NCBI RefSeq assembly: GCF_017355875.1 | Contig: NZ_JAFEWC010000001.1 | Location: 1,798,001-1,862,000, forward strand | DNA length: 64,000 bases | Direction: 5' to 3' | DNA from: Aridibaculum aurantiacum | Lineage (GTDB): Bacteria > Bacteroidota > Bacteroidia > Chitinophagales > Chitinophagaceae | Shown here: piece by piece, positions 26,835 through 34,690 of the stretch | How positions within the stretch are numbered: position 1 is the stretch's first letter | Layout: the number at the start of each line of letters is the position of its first letter | The notes under the pieces: generated by a model | The model's input: the letters and a program-made list of their open reading frames with translations, nothing else | The model's database searches: none | Told to the model about the DNA's origin: nothing | Made by a program: the position numbers and the translations under genes

Positions 26835-27986
26835 TTATACCGTTTGCTGTGTCTTTTGTAAATAAGCCGTTATGCCTCCTTTCAAATTATACAGGTTGGT
26901 GAAACCATGTTTTTCCTCCAGTTCACGAATGGCTTTTGCACTGCGTCCACCCAGTTTGCAATGAACCACTACTTTTCTATGCTTGTCTATTTTTTCTGCA
27001 TTCTCCGCTACTGTGCCTAATGGAATAAGCAAGGCTCCAATGTTCACTTCCTCGTACTCATTTGGCTCCCGTACATCTATCACCTGGAAATTTTCTCCTG
27101 CTTCGCGCCAGCTTTCAAATTCTTCTACAGAGATCTCTTTAATGGTTTTTTCTACAGCCTTCATACCACAAAATTGTTCGTAGTCTATAAGAGCTGTGAC
27201 TGTTGGATTCTTACCATTCACCGGGTTGTTTTCATTGCGCTTAATGTTGAAGGTGCGTACTTCAAAAGTGAGTGCATCGAACACAAAAAATCTACCCGAC
27301 AATGTTTCTCCAATGCCTGTTACCACCTTGATCACTTCATTGGCTTGCAGGCTGCCTATGATGCCCGGAAGCACACCCAATACTCCGCCTTCTGCACACG
27401 ATGGAACAAGTCCTGGTGGCGGAGGCGTAGGATAGAGGTCGCGGTAATTAGGACCTAACTCACCTGCTGCATTTGTATAGTTGAAGACAGAGACCTGTCC
27501 TTCAAATTGAAAAATGGAAGCATAAACATTCGGCTTATTTAGCAGAACACATGCATCATTTACCAGGTAGCGTGTTGGAAAGTTATCAGTACCATCAGCC
27601 ACTACATCATATTCTTTGATTATTTCAAGTGCATTGGCTGAGGTAAGTTGTGTGTTGTAGGTAATGATATTGAGGTGCGGGTTAAGCGATTGCAGCCTTT
27701 GTTTTGCAGCCTCTACTTTTGGTTTACCTATTTCCTCCACTCCAAAAAGTACCTGGCGTTGCAGGTTGCTATCGTCCACTACATCAAAATCTACAATACC
27801 TATAGTGCCTACCCCGGCAGCAGCCAGGTAAAGCAAAACAGGACTGCCTAAACCGCCGGAACCAATTACCAGTACTTTGGCGGCTTTTAATTTTTTCTGT
27901 GCCTCTAAACCAAATTCGGGGATGATGATATGCCTGTTGTAGCGTGCATATTCTGCCGGTGAAAAAGTTATATTTTCTGTACTCAT
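26835..27986 (-). CDS. moeB: MoeB-like sulfur-carrier adenylyltransferase with rhodanese domain
   Basis: This 383-residue E1-like enzyme adenylates the C-terminus of a ThiS/MoaD-type carrier and helps load sulfur. The nucleotide loop GSGGLGSP is at 42-49, the ThiF/MoeB core spans about 10-250, Cys197 lies in PSCAEGG, and a C-terminal rhodanese domain (about 288-383) has active Cys343 (HCKLGGRS). Unlike usual MoeB-rhodanese proteins, the two structural zinc CxxC pairs are replaced: N180/D183 (NYRD) and N254/N257 (NPVNG). It is the last gene of the cysM operon; its substrate is probably the carrier at 27998. Confidence 0.92.
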   Translation of the reverse strand: MSTENITFSPAEYARYNRHIIIPEFGLEAQKKLKAAKVLVIGSGGLGSPVLLYLAAAGVGTIGIVDFDVVDDSNLQRQVLFGVEEIGKPKVEAAKQRLQSLNPHLNIITYNTQLTSANALEIIKEYDVVADGTDNFPTRYLVNDACVLLNKPNVYASIFQFEGQVSVFNYTNAAGELGPNYRDLYPTPPPPGLVPSCAEGGVLGVLPGIIGSLQANEVIKVVTGIGETLSGRFFVFDALTFEVRTFNIKRNENNPVNGKNPTVTALIDYEQFCGMKAVEKTIKEISVEEFESWREAGENFQVIDVREPNEYEEVNIGALLIPLGTVAENAEKIDKHRKVVVHCKLGGRSAKAIRELEEKHGFTNLYNLKGGITAYLQKTQQTV

Positions 27987-27997
27987 GTGTATGTATG

Positions 27998-28276
27998 TTA
28001 GAAGGTTCCTCCTGCAATTGCAGGAATTATGCTGATAACCGTTTCTTCTTTTACAGCTGTATTTTCCTGTTGCAGATCGCGGATGTCATCGTTGCCAACA
28101 AATATGTTTACGAACGAACGGATATTTCCTTGATCGTCTAACAGGTGTTTTTTCAGGTCAGGAAAATTCAGGATCAATTCATCAACTGTTTCTTTTATAG
28201 TGGTAGCCTGTACCTGCAATTTTGCGCTGTTGTTGGTAAACTTGCGTAATGGTGTTGGAATTAAAATAGTAGCCAT
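27998..28276 (-). CDS. ThiS/MoaD-type sulfur carrier (CysO-like) with GG-Thr-Phe tail
   Basis: This 92-residue ubiquitin-fold protein begins MATILIPTPLRKFT and contains VNIFVGNDDIR, as in CysO/MoaD. It ends AIAGGTF: the Gly-Gly that must become a thiocarboxylate is masked by two extra residues. The adjacent JAMM protease is the obvious trimming enzyme, by analogy with QbsE/QbsD and HcyS/HcyD. It is predicted to carry sulfide to CysM for cysteine synthesis. Confidence 0.88.
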   Translation of the reverse strand: MATILIPTPLRKFTNNSAKLQVQATTIKETVDELILNFPDLKKHLLDDQGNIRSFVNIFVGNDDIRDLQQENTAVKEETVISIIPAIAGGTF

Positions 28277-28285
28277 TATGTGTTT

Positions 28286-28702
28286 TTAATTAGTGATAGT
28301 TTCTTCTTCAAATTGAAAATCATCATTCAATCTCCACGATTGAATATTTGCAAAAGCTCCATCCATTATGGAAGCAATTACATACGAAAAATAAGGCTGC
28401 GCGGCCACCCGGTCGTGCTCCGATGGTACCGATGGATGATTAGGATGTGAATGATAAATACCCAGCAATTGCAGGTTGTTATCTTCAGCCCATTGCTCAG
28501 CTTTCATATAGTCCATAGGAGATACAAGGTATCTTCTCTTCTTGTCGCCTTCTTTAGAATTGATGACTGGTAAAATGGCTGTTATTATTCTTTCTTCGCC
28601 ATCTTCTTTTCCTGCCATGAAGCCGCAGCATTCATCAGGAAAAGTCTTTTCTGCATCAGCCACCAGTTCTTGAAATGAATTCGCTTGAAATTGTATTGCC
28701 AT
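28286..28702 (-). CDS. JAMM/MPN+ metalloprotease (Mec+-like)
   Basis: This 138-residue zinc isopeptidase has all JAMM residues: Glu24, His84, His86, Ser94 and Asp97 (HSHPNHPSVPSEHD). In Mycobacterium the homologue Mec+ releases cysteine from the CysO-cysteine adduct. Here it could also remove the Thr-Phe tail from the neighbouring carrier. Its start overlaps the cysM stop by one base, so the genes are translationally linked. Confidence 0.92.
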   Translation of the reverse strand: MAIQFQANSFQELVADAEKTFPDECCGFMAGKEDGEERIITAILPVINSKEGDKKRRYLVSPMDYMKAEQWAEDNNLQLLGIYHSHPNHPSVPSEHDRVAAQPYFSYVIASIMDGAFANIQSWRLNDDFQFEEETITN

Positions 28703-29631
28703 TAAACCAGTCGTTTTATTACTTCACTGTACTTGTCTGCATTATCAGGTAAAACAGTAACTATAGTTCCTTGTTCTATTTTCTCCGCTACTTGTATTGC
28801 ACCTGCAAGGTTGGCCGCCGAAGATGGGCTCAGGTGCAGTCCTTCCAGCTTGATTGCCTTTTTTAAAATTTCGTATGCTGCTTCGGTGGATACTTGCAGG
28901 TTTTCATCTGCTACGGTAGCATCGTAAATGGCCGGTACTGCAGCAGTCTCTAAATGCTTCCATCCTTCCAGTCCATGCAGTGCAGAGTCGGGTTGAAGAG
29001 AAATATATTGAATGCCTTGCTTTAGCTCTTTCAATCTTCTACTTGTTCCAATAAATGTGCCTGTAGTACCAAGGCCTGCTACAAAATGCGTGATGCCCGG
29101 AACGTCTTTCAATATTTCTTCAGCAGTGAATAAATAGTGTGCTTTCCAGTTATTGTTGTTCTTGTATTGGTCCGCGTAAAAATATTTACCTGGTTCGTTT
29201 GCAGCCAATGCACGTGCTTCTTCCTGTGCGCCGTCTGTGCCTTCAAAGGGTGATGTGTAAATGATCTGTACACCCAGGTTTTCAAGTATTTCTTTACGTT
29301 CTTTACTTGCATTGCCCGGCAGACATAGCGCCACCTGAATCCCCAGTTCCTTTGCAATGGAAGCATATGCTATCCCTGTGTTGCCACTGGTTGCATCTAA
29401 TAAAATCTTATCACTGGTTAGTTCATTGTTCTCAATAGCCGAACGAATGATATTATATGCAGCTCTTGCCTTCACACTTCCACCTAGTTGTTTCCATTCC
29501 TGCTTTGCATAAATAGAAACACCGGGTTTATTATACAGGTTTTCTATTTTGACCAAAGGCGTATTTCCAATTTTATCCTTTACTTCCTCCAACCGTTGTA
29601 GCAAAGGTTTATCTATAATTTCCTTTTGCAT
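28702..29631 (-). CDS. cysM: Cysteine synthase, CysM type (sulfur-carrier dependent)
   Basis: This 309-residue PLP enzyme makes cysteine from an activated serine (O-phospho- or O-acetylserine). The PLP lysine is Lys54 (GGSVKARAA), the phosphate loop is TSGNTG (81-86), and GTTGT follows. Gene order with a JAMM protease, a sulfur carrier and MoeB-rhodanese matches the CysM/CysO/Mec+ pathway. A leader ORF and a terminator hairpin lie immediately upstream (29641-29767). Confidence 0.93.
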   Translation of the reverse strand: MQKEIIDKPLLQRLEEVKDKIGNTPLVKIENLYNKPGVSIYAKQEWKQLGGSVKARAAYNIIRSAIENNELTSDKILLDATSGNTGIAYASIAKELGIQVALCLPGNASKERKEILENLGVQIIYTSPFEGTDGAQEEARALAANEPGKYFYADQYKNNNNWKAHYLFTAEEILKDVPGITHFVAGLGTTGTFIGTSRRLKELKQGIQYISLQPDSALHGLEGWKHLETAAVPAIYDATVADENLQVSTEAAYEILKKAIKLEGLHLSPSSAANLAGAIQVAEKIEQGTIVTVLPDNADKYSEVIKRLV

Positions 29632-29640
29632 TTGTTGATC

Positions 29641-29708
29641 ATTAAAAATAATAAAGCTCCACGCGGGGTGGAGCTTTATAAATATTTAAATAAATACTCT
29701 CCACATGT
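29641..29708 (-). promoter_or_regulatory. Predicted cysteine attenuator (antiterminator/terminator)
   Basis: On the minus strand the terminator is the 11-bp stem 29678-29668 / 29662-29652 with a UUAUUUUU tract (from 29651), 9 bases before the cysM ATG. The left arm holds CTCCAC (region 3) and the right arm GTGGAG (region 4). A second GTGGAG at 29704-29699 (region 2), just after the leader stop, can pair with region 3 instead. Region 2 also begins ACATGT (29708-29703), complementary to ACATGT inside the leader ORF (29738-29733, region 1). Confidence 0.75.
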
Positions 29709-29767
29709 TATCCATCACTATGGCAACAGCATACATGTACGCAAAGAAGAGCAATCGCTATTTTCAT
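29708..29767 (-). CDS. Cysteine-rich leader peptide upstream of cysM
   Basis: A 19-codon ORF, MKIAIALLCVHVCCCHSDG, with Cys codons at 9, 13, 14 and 15 (TGC, TGC, TGT, TGC). It is too short for ordinary gene calling. The ATG is 6 bases from the -7 element TAACTTTG, so the message may be nearly leaderless. The stop codon TAA touches region 2 of the attenuator: a terminating ribosome would mask it, whereas one stalled at codons 13-15 would mask region 1 and leave region 2 free. Position and composition argue for a regulatory role, not a functional peptide. Confidence 0.75.
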   Translation of the reverse strand: MKIAIALLCVHVCCCHSDG

Positions 29768-29772
29768 CTTTT

Positions 29773-29801
29773 CAAAGTTAGCCATATGCAGGTGGTTCAA
29801 A
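29773..29801 (-). promoter_or_regulatory. Promoter of the leader-cysM operon
   Basis: On the minus strand TTTG (29801-29798), 17 bases, then TAACTTTG (29780-29773), an exact TAnnTTTG. The predicted start lies at or just before the leader ORF ATG. cysM may therefore be transcribed from here as well as by read-through from cysN. Confidence 0.65.
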
Positions 29802-29838
29802 ATGTGAAATTGCATTAACAGTAACTGCCGGCTGTTTT

Positions 29839-31089
29839 TTATAGGTGTTGAATAAAACCAACTGCCACGGTAGTGTTTGAAAACTCATTGATCAAGATGA
29901 ATGCACCGTTCCTTGAGTTTTCTGCATACAGGTCCGCAAATATGGGCTTAGCTGTTTTTAAATTCACCTTGCCGATGTCATTCAACTTAAAGGATGATAC
30001 TTCCGTATTCTCTTCCATAGTCTCCAGGTTAAGCACACTTGTAATGCCTGTCACTTTTGCTTTCACAACATGTACGCCATGTTGCAGTAAATAAGCCTGG
30101 CCAGGTGCTAATTTATCTTCGTCCATCCAGCATAGGGTGGCGGTAAAGCTGTTAACCTGCTGGTGCTTACTGTTTGCCGGTACAATCATATTCCCACGGC
30201 TGATGTCTACATCATCTTCCAGTTGTAACACCACACTTTCACCTGCTTTGGCTACCAATCGTTCCTCTTCAGCTACAGTTATAGTGCTGATAGTGGAAGT
30301 TTTCAATGATGGTAAAACCACCACCTTTTCACCGGCTGATAAAGTGCCGCTGATTAATTTTCCTGCATAGCCGCGGAAGTCATGGTGTTCGTTGCTATGC
30401 GGCCTGATAACAAATTGTACAGGAAATCGTGCCGGTAAAGTGTCGTCTTTCTGGTGCACTGCTAATGCTTCCAGGTAATGTAAAAGAGGTTCTCCGCTGT
30501 ACCAGTTCATTCTTGCAGAATGTTCTACTACATTATCTCCATATTTAGCTGCAATTGGTATAAATATCAATTGGCCTTCAAATCCAATCTTTGTTGCAAG
30601 TTGTTGTACCTCTTCCGTTATCTGCACATATACCTGCTCGTCAAAACCAACCAGATCCATTTTATTTACACACACAAATACAGTTTGTACATGCAGTAAA
30701 GCGAAAATTGACAGGTGACGTTTCGTTTGCTCCCATACACCATTACGTGCATCCACTAGTATGATAGATGCTTCAGCATTGGATGCACCGGTGATCATGT
30801 TGCGCGTATACTCCACGTGTCCGGGAGTATCGGCTATTATATACTTCCTTTTTTCGGTAGTGAAATAGATATGCGCAACATCAATGGTGATGCCTTGCTC
30901 TCGTTCAGCTATCAGTCCATCTGTTAGCAGCGACAGGTCTACAAAGTCTAAACCTTTTCTTTTGCTACTGGCTTCTACTGCTTCTAGTTTGTCTTTGGTA
31001 ATAGACTTGGTATCGTACAACAATCTCCCGATCAATGTGCTTTTACCATCATCTACGCTGCCTGCTGTAGCTATGCGAAGTATATCCAT
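29839..31089 (-). CDS. cysN: Sulfate adenylyltransferase subunit 1 (GTPase)
   Basis: This 416-residue EF-Tu-like GTPase partners CysD to make APS from sulfate and ATP. The Walker A GSVDDGKST is at 10-18, with EREQGITIDVAH, DTPGHVEYTRNM and NKMDL. There is no fused CysC kinase domain, which agrees with an APS rather than PAPS reductase in this cluster. The ATG at 31089 (MDILRIATAG) is preferred: the longer form would overlap the upstream gene by 34 bases. Confidence 0.95.
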   Translation of the reverse strand: MDILRIATAGSVDDGKSTLIGRLLYDTKSITKDKLEAVEASSKRKGLDFVDLSLLTDGLIAEREQGITIDVAHIYFTTEKRKYIIADTPGHVEYTRNMITGASNAEASIILVDARNGVWEQTKRHLSIFALLHVQTVFVCVNKMDLVGFDEQVYVQITEEVQQLATKIGFEGQLIFIPIAAKYGDNVVEHSARMNWYSGEPLLHYLEALAVHQKDDTLPARFPVQFVIRPHSNEHHDFRGYAGKLISGTLSAGEKVVVLPSLKTSTISTITVAEEERLVAKAGESVVLQLEDDVDISRGNMIVPANSKHQQVNSFTATLCWMDEDKLAPGQAYLLQHGVHVVKAKVTGITSVLNLETMEENTEVSSFKLNDIGKVNLKTAKPIFADLYAENSRNGAFILINEFSNTTVAVGFIQHL

Positions 31090-31106
31090 TGTTACTGCTT
31101 TATCTT

Positions 31107-32438
31107 TTATGCGAAACTTTTTATGATCATTCTTATACACCAGATGATGACCATGACGCCAACGGCTATCATCATCGTTTTTCTTGGAAGTTTACCTGCC
31201 AGTCGTGCTGCAAATGGTGCTGCTATAGAACCTCCGATCAATAAACCAAGTACTACATTCCAGTGGCTGATACCAACGGTAAAGAAGAAGGTGAACGCAC
31301 TTGAGAATGTAACGAAGAACTCGGTAAGGCTTACTGTACCTACTGTATAACGAGGATTTTTCCCTTTAGAAATCAATGTACTCGTTACTATAGGTCCCCA
31401 GCCTCCGCCACCAAATGAATCTAGAAAACCACCCACCCATGCAAGCCAGCCAACACGTTTCACCTTCACCGTTTTTTTCTGCAGCTGAAATGCTTTCATC
31501 AGAATTTTTACACCGAGGAACATGGCATATAATGCAATGATCGGCATAAGGTATTTGCCTGCTTTTTCACCAATATACACGAGGGCGATAGCACCTAGTA
31601 CGGCACCAATCACTCCGGGTATAACCAGGTGTTTGAATAATTTTTTATTTACGTTTTTAAAACGATAATGGCTGAAGCCGGAAATGCCGGTTGTAAATAT
31701 TTCTGATGTATGTATAGCGGCACTTACAGATACAGGATTTACTCCTGCAGAAATAAGACATGTGGCCGAAGTAACGCCGTAACCCATACTTAACATGCCA
31801 TCTACCATTTGCGCCAGGAAGCCTGCTAAAACAAATAGAAAGAACCTTCCGGTCAGGTGTGGCTTTACACCAGTCCAAACATCGGCTATAGGAGGTAAGG
31901 GTAAATAAGAAATGATGATGTGGCCGATGACCATCAACGAAAATGCAATAATGAAATAGGTAGCCAGGTTCTTCCAGTGAAGCTCGCCATTGTGCAGCTT
32001 CTGCAGGAAAGAAGTGGTAGGCAATGAAGATGGATCATGCGTGTCATTGAGAGAGAAATCGCTTAGTTCAGGTGCACCGGCAACGTGAGTAAGAATATTG
32101 AACAGCGATGCCTGGTGTTTTATTTCTTCATTAAGTTCTGCATTATCAGTAGCTGCTAAAAGTAGCTGCACACCTTCCAGGTCTGAAGCAAGGTGATCTC
32201 TCTCTTCCACCTGTAGTTGCTTATGCTGTGTTGCAAGCGCTTTGATCTTATCACTGACAGTTGGTGCAATGACCGAGATAGCACTCATCTTATACCTGCT
32301 AATGAGTAAGCTGATCAGTTCGCAGGCTTGTTGGCCGCCACCAATCACTACAAGCTTCAGTTCATCTGTTTGTATCCAAACAGGTAAGACCGTTGGAACA
32401 GCTGGTGATTTGGTAGTATGCCTGATAACGTCGATCAT
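31107..32438 (-). CDS. Siroheme-synthase-like Rossmann domain fused to TauE/SafE permease
   Basis: This 443-residue protein has a soluble N-terminal domain (about 1-150) resembling the NAD-binding half of CysG/SirC: VVIGGGQQA (31-38), then LLLAATDNAELNEEI. From about 157 it is a TSUP (TauE/SafE) permease with about eight helices, the family of sulfite and sulfonate exporters. The CysG-type NVVD after the ATD motif reads THVAG here, so dehydrogenase activity is doubtful and the domain may be a sensor. It sits between cysD and cysN in the sulfate operon. Confidence 0.85.
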   Translation of the reverse strand: MIDVIRHTTKSPAVPTVLPVWIQTDELKLVVIGGGQQACELISLLISRYKMSAISVIAPTVSDKIKALATQHKQLQVEERDHLASDLEGVQLLLAATDNAELNEEIKHQASLFNILTHVAGAPELSDFSLNDTHDPSSLPTTSFLQKLHNGELHWKNLATYFIIAFSLMVIGHIIISYLPLPPIADVWTGVKPHLTGRFFLFVLAGFLAQMVDGMLSMGYGVTSATCLISAGVNPVSVSAAIHTSEIFTTGISGFSHYRFKNVNKKLFKHLVIPGVIGAVLGAIALVYIGEKAGKYLMPIIALYAMFLGVKILMKAFQLQKKTVKVKRVGWLAWVGGFLDSFGGGGWGPIVTSTLISKGKNPRYTVGTVSLTEFFVTFSSAFTFFFTVGISHWNVVLGLLIGGSIAAPFAARLAGKLPRKTMMIAVGVMVIIWCIRMIIKSFA

Positions 32439-32531
32439 TCTTTGTTATACCCGTTGGGCGTGATTCTGTTGCTGTTAATAAAACAGTTTTTCCTGGTGTG
32501 TATATAGCAAGTAGCAATCGAAGTAATAGGC

Positions 32532-33440
32532 TTAGAAATAGCCCTGGTTCTTTCTTTTTTCCATAGCCGCTTCCGAACGCTTATCGTCTATGCGTGCACC
32601 GCGTTCAGATATAGTGGCTTCTTTTATTTCATCAATGATGGTATCAATATTATCTGCTTCAGAAAGTACGGCAGCAGTGCAGGTCATATCGCCTACGGTT
32701 CTAAAGCGTACGGTAGCTTTAAAAGGCACTTCATCTTCAGAAGTGTTCAGGAAGTTGGAGTATGGCCAGTACAAACCATCACGTTCTATGATCTCTCTTT
32801 CGTGAGAGAAGTAGATAGATGGCAGCGCAAGATTTTCTTCCTTTATATAATTCCAAACATCCAGCTCGGTCCAGTTAGAAATAGGGAATACCCTTACATT
32901 CTCGCCCACATTGATCTTGCCATTCAGCATGTCAAAAACCTCTGGCCGTTGCTTGCGTGCATCCCATTGACCAAAATCATCACGAACAGAGAAAATGCGT
33001 TCTTTCGCCCTGGCTTTTTCTTCATCACGACGGGCACCACCAATGCATGCATCCAGTTTAAGTTCTTCAATGGCGTCGAGCAGTGTTACTGTTTGCAATA
33101 CGTTCCTGCTTGCATACTTGCCTGTTTCTTCTTTTACTTTACCCTGGTCTATAGAATCCTGCACATTGCGTACGATCAATCGTATGCCTGTATGCTTTGC
33201 CAGCCAATCGCGAAATTCTATTGTCTCGCTAAAATTGTGACCTGTATCTATATGCAACATTGGAAAAGGAACACTTGCAGGATAGAAAGCTTTCCTGGCA
33301 AGATGTACCAGCGTAATAGAATCTTTACCACCTGAGAACAGTAGTGCAGGACGTTCAAATTGTGCTGCTACTTCACGAATGATATAGATAGCCTCATGCT
33401 CTAACTCTCTAGGAAAAATACCTTGTTGTTTGTCGTTCAT
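32532..33440 (-). CDS. cysD: Sulfate adenylyltransferase subunit 2
   Basis: This 302-residue PP-loop ATP pyrophosphatase domain has SGGKDS at 36-41 and the conserved IGGARRDEEKARAKER and FPISNWTELDVW. It forms APS with CysN. It starts 6 bases after the cysH stop. The fusion permease gene follows after 93 bases, where no hairpin convincing as a terminator was seen. Confidence 0.96.
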   Translation of the reverse strand: MNDKQQGIFPRELEHEAIYIIREVAAQFERPALLFSGGKDSITLVHLARKAFYPASVPFPMLHIDTGHNFSETIEFRDWLAKHTGIRLIVRNVQDSIDQGKVKEETGKYASRNVLQTVTLLDAIEELKLDACIGGARRDEEKARAKERIFSVRDDFGQWDARKQRPEVFDMLNGKINVGENVRVFPISNWTELDVWNYIKEENLALPSIYFSHEREIIERDGLYWPYSNFLNTSEDEVPFKATVRFRTVGDMTCTAAVLSEADNIDTIIDEIKEATISERGARIDDKRSEAAMEKRKNQGYF

Positions 33441-33446
33441 AAGAAA

Positions 33447-34145
33447 TTATTTTACCAGGTGGAGACCGCATTCTTTATGCGATGTTTCCCACCACCAGCG
33501 TCCGGCTCTTGCGTCTTCACCTTCGGATATAGCCCTTGTACAAGGAGCGCATCCAATGCTTAAGAATCCTTGGTCGTGTAACGGGTTGTATGGAACCGCA
33601 TGCTCCTCCAGGTATGCCAGTACTTCATCAAAAGAATAGTGAAGCAGCGGGTTGATCTTGTAGATCTTTCTTTCTTCCAGCCACTCTACTACTGGTATAT
33701 TTTTACGATGATCGTTTTGCGCAGACCGCAAGCCTGTTATCCAAACTGCAGTATCCTGCAGTGCACAGTTCAGCGGTTCTACCTTTCTTACGTTGCAACA
33801 CAATTGACGATTAGCTACAGACTCGTAAAAAAGATTTACACCATGTTCTTTTACCATGTGCTGCACAGCATCTGCCTGCGGAAAGTATACATCGATCTTT
33901 ATTTTATACCGAGCAGTTGTCTTGTCTAATGTGTCGTAAGCCTGGTAAAAAAGCCTGCCCGTATCAATAGTGAAAATATGAATGTCGATCTGGTTACGTG
34001 CTATGATATCCGTCAGCATTTGGTCTTCCTGGCCAAGAGAAGAGGAGAACCTTGTCTTGCCTGGAAATAAGGCAGCGGTCTGCTTTAGCGCTTCCTCTAT
34101 AGGTAGTGTAGCGAATAACTGCTGTAGTTGTGGTAATTGCTGCAT
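33447..34145 (-). CDS. cysH: APS reductase (4Fe-4S, thioredoxin-dependent)
   Basis: This 232-residue enzyme reduces adenylyl sulfate to sulfite. The Fe-S signature is complete: Cys116-Cys117 (QLCCNVRK) and Cys199/Cys202 (GCAPC). The catalytic Cys226 is in ECGLH. The presence of the cluster cysteines points to APS rather than PAPS as substrate. It lies 40 bases after the Rrf2 regulator, probably in the same operon. Confidence 0.93.
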   Translation of the reverse strand: MQQLPQLQQLFATLPIEEALKQTAALFPGKTRFSSSLGQEDQMLTDIIARNQIDIHIFTIDTGRLFYQAYDTLDKTTARYKIKIDVYFPQADAVQHMVKEHGVNLFYESVANRQLCCNVRKVEPLNCALQDTAVWITGLRSAQNDHRKNIPVVEWLEERKIYKINPLLHYSFDEVLAYLEEHAVPYNPLHDQGFLSIGCAPCTRAISEGEDARAGRWWWETSHKECGLHLVK

Positions 34146-34185
34146 TTGCTGCTGAATTGAAGCGAAAGTACAACAAAAGCAATTA

Positions 34186-34638
34186 CTATACCTTTTTAGT
34201 AGACTTTATAGTTTTTGGTAAAACTTCTTTACCCGACACCAGGTCTTGCAGGGTTTTGTTCTCAACAATTGCCAGCGTAGCATCGCGTACATTCTCCATT
34301 ATATTATGCAGTCCGCAGTTCCTTTCGTCGCAGTTAGCACATTTTTGATAGAAGTATAAACTAACGCACGGCAGCATAGCAATTGGGCCATCTACAGTGC
34401 GTATTATATTGGCTATAGAAGTGGAAGTGGGATGATCGCGCAGGTAGTAGCCTCCGCCTTTGCCTTTCTTGCTTTCCAATATGCCTACATTCTTAAGCTC
34501 GAGAAGTATGCGCTCAAGAAACTTTATAGGAATATTTTTTTGTTCCGCTATTTCAGTAATCAGAACTGGTCCCTGCTGGTATTTATCTACCAGCAACGTG
34601 AGTGCCCTGAAAGCATATTGCGCTTTGTGTGAAAGCAT
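34186..34638 (-). CDS. Rrf2-family transcription regulator
   Basis: This 150-residue winged-helix regulator (MLSHKAQYAFRALTLLVDKY opening, GKGGGYYL wing) carries four C-terminal cysteines: C91, C100, C103 and C108 (KCANCDERNCGLH). Their placement resembles the Fe-S-binding IscR group. It is first in the sulfate operon, so it is a likely regulator of cysH-cysD-cysN, sensing cluster or sulfur status. No operator was identified. Confidence 0.9.
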   Translation of the reverse strand: MLSHKAQYAFRALTLLVDKYQQGPVLITEIAEQKNIPIKFLERILLELKNVGILESKKGKGGGYYLRDHPTSTSIANIIRTVDGPIAMLPCVSLYFYQKCANCDERNCGLHNIMENVRDATLAIVENKTLQDLVSGKEVLPKTIKSTKKV

Positions 34639-34690
34639 GTATTGGAGAAACTTTAATTGAACTGAAATATAATAAACAAACTTCCGCTTC

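Noticed and set aside
29708-29738. Second small reading frame in the cysM leader (16 codons, MYAVAIVMDNMWRVFI)
   Set aside because: It starts further downstream, has no Cys codon and runs through the region 2 block; the Cys-rich frame starting at 29767 fits attenuation far better.
32439-32531. CTGTT/AACAG hairpin with T run between cysD and the permease fusion
   Set aside because: It is oriented as a + strand terminator while the genes are on the minus strand, and the stem is only 5 bp; no Cys-rich leader ORF was found here.
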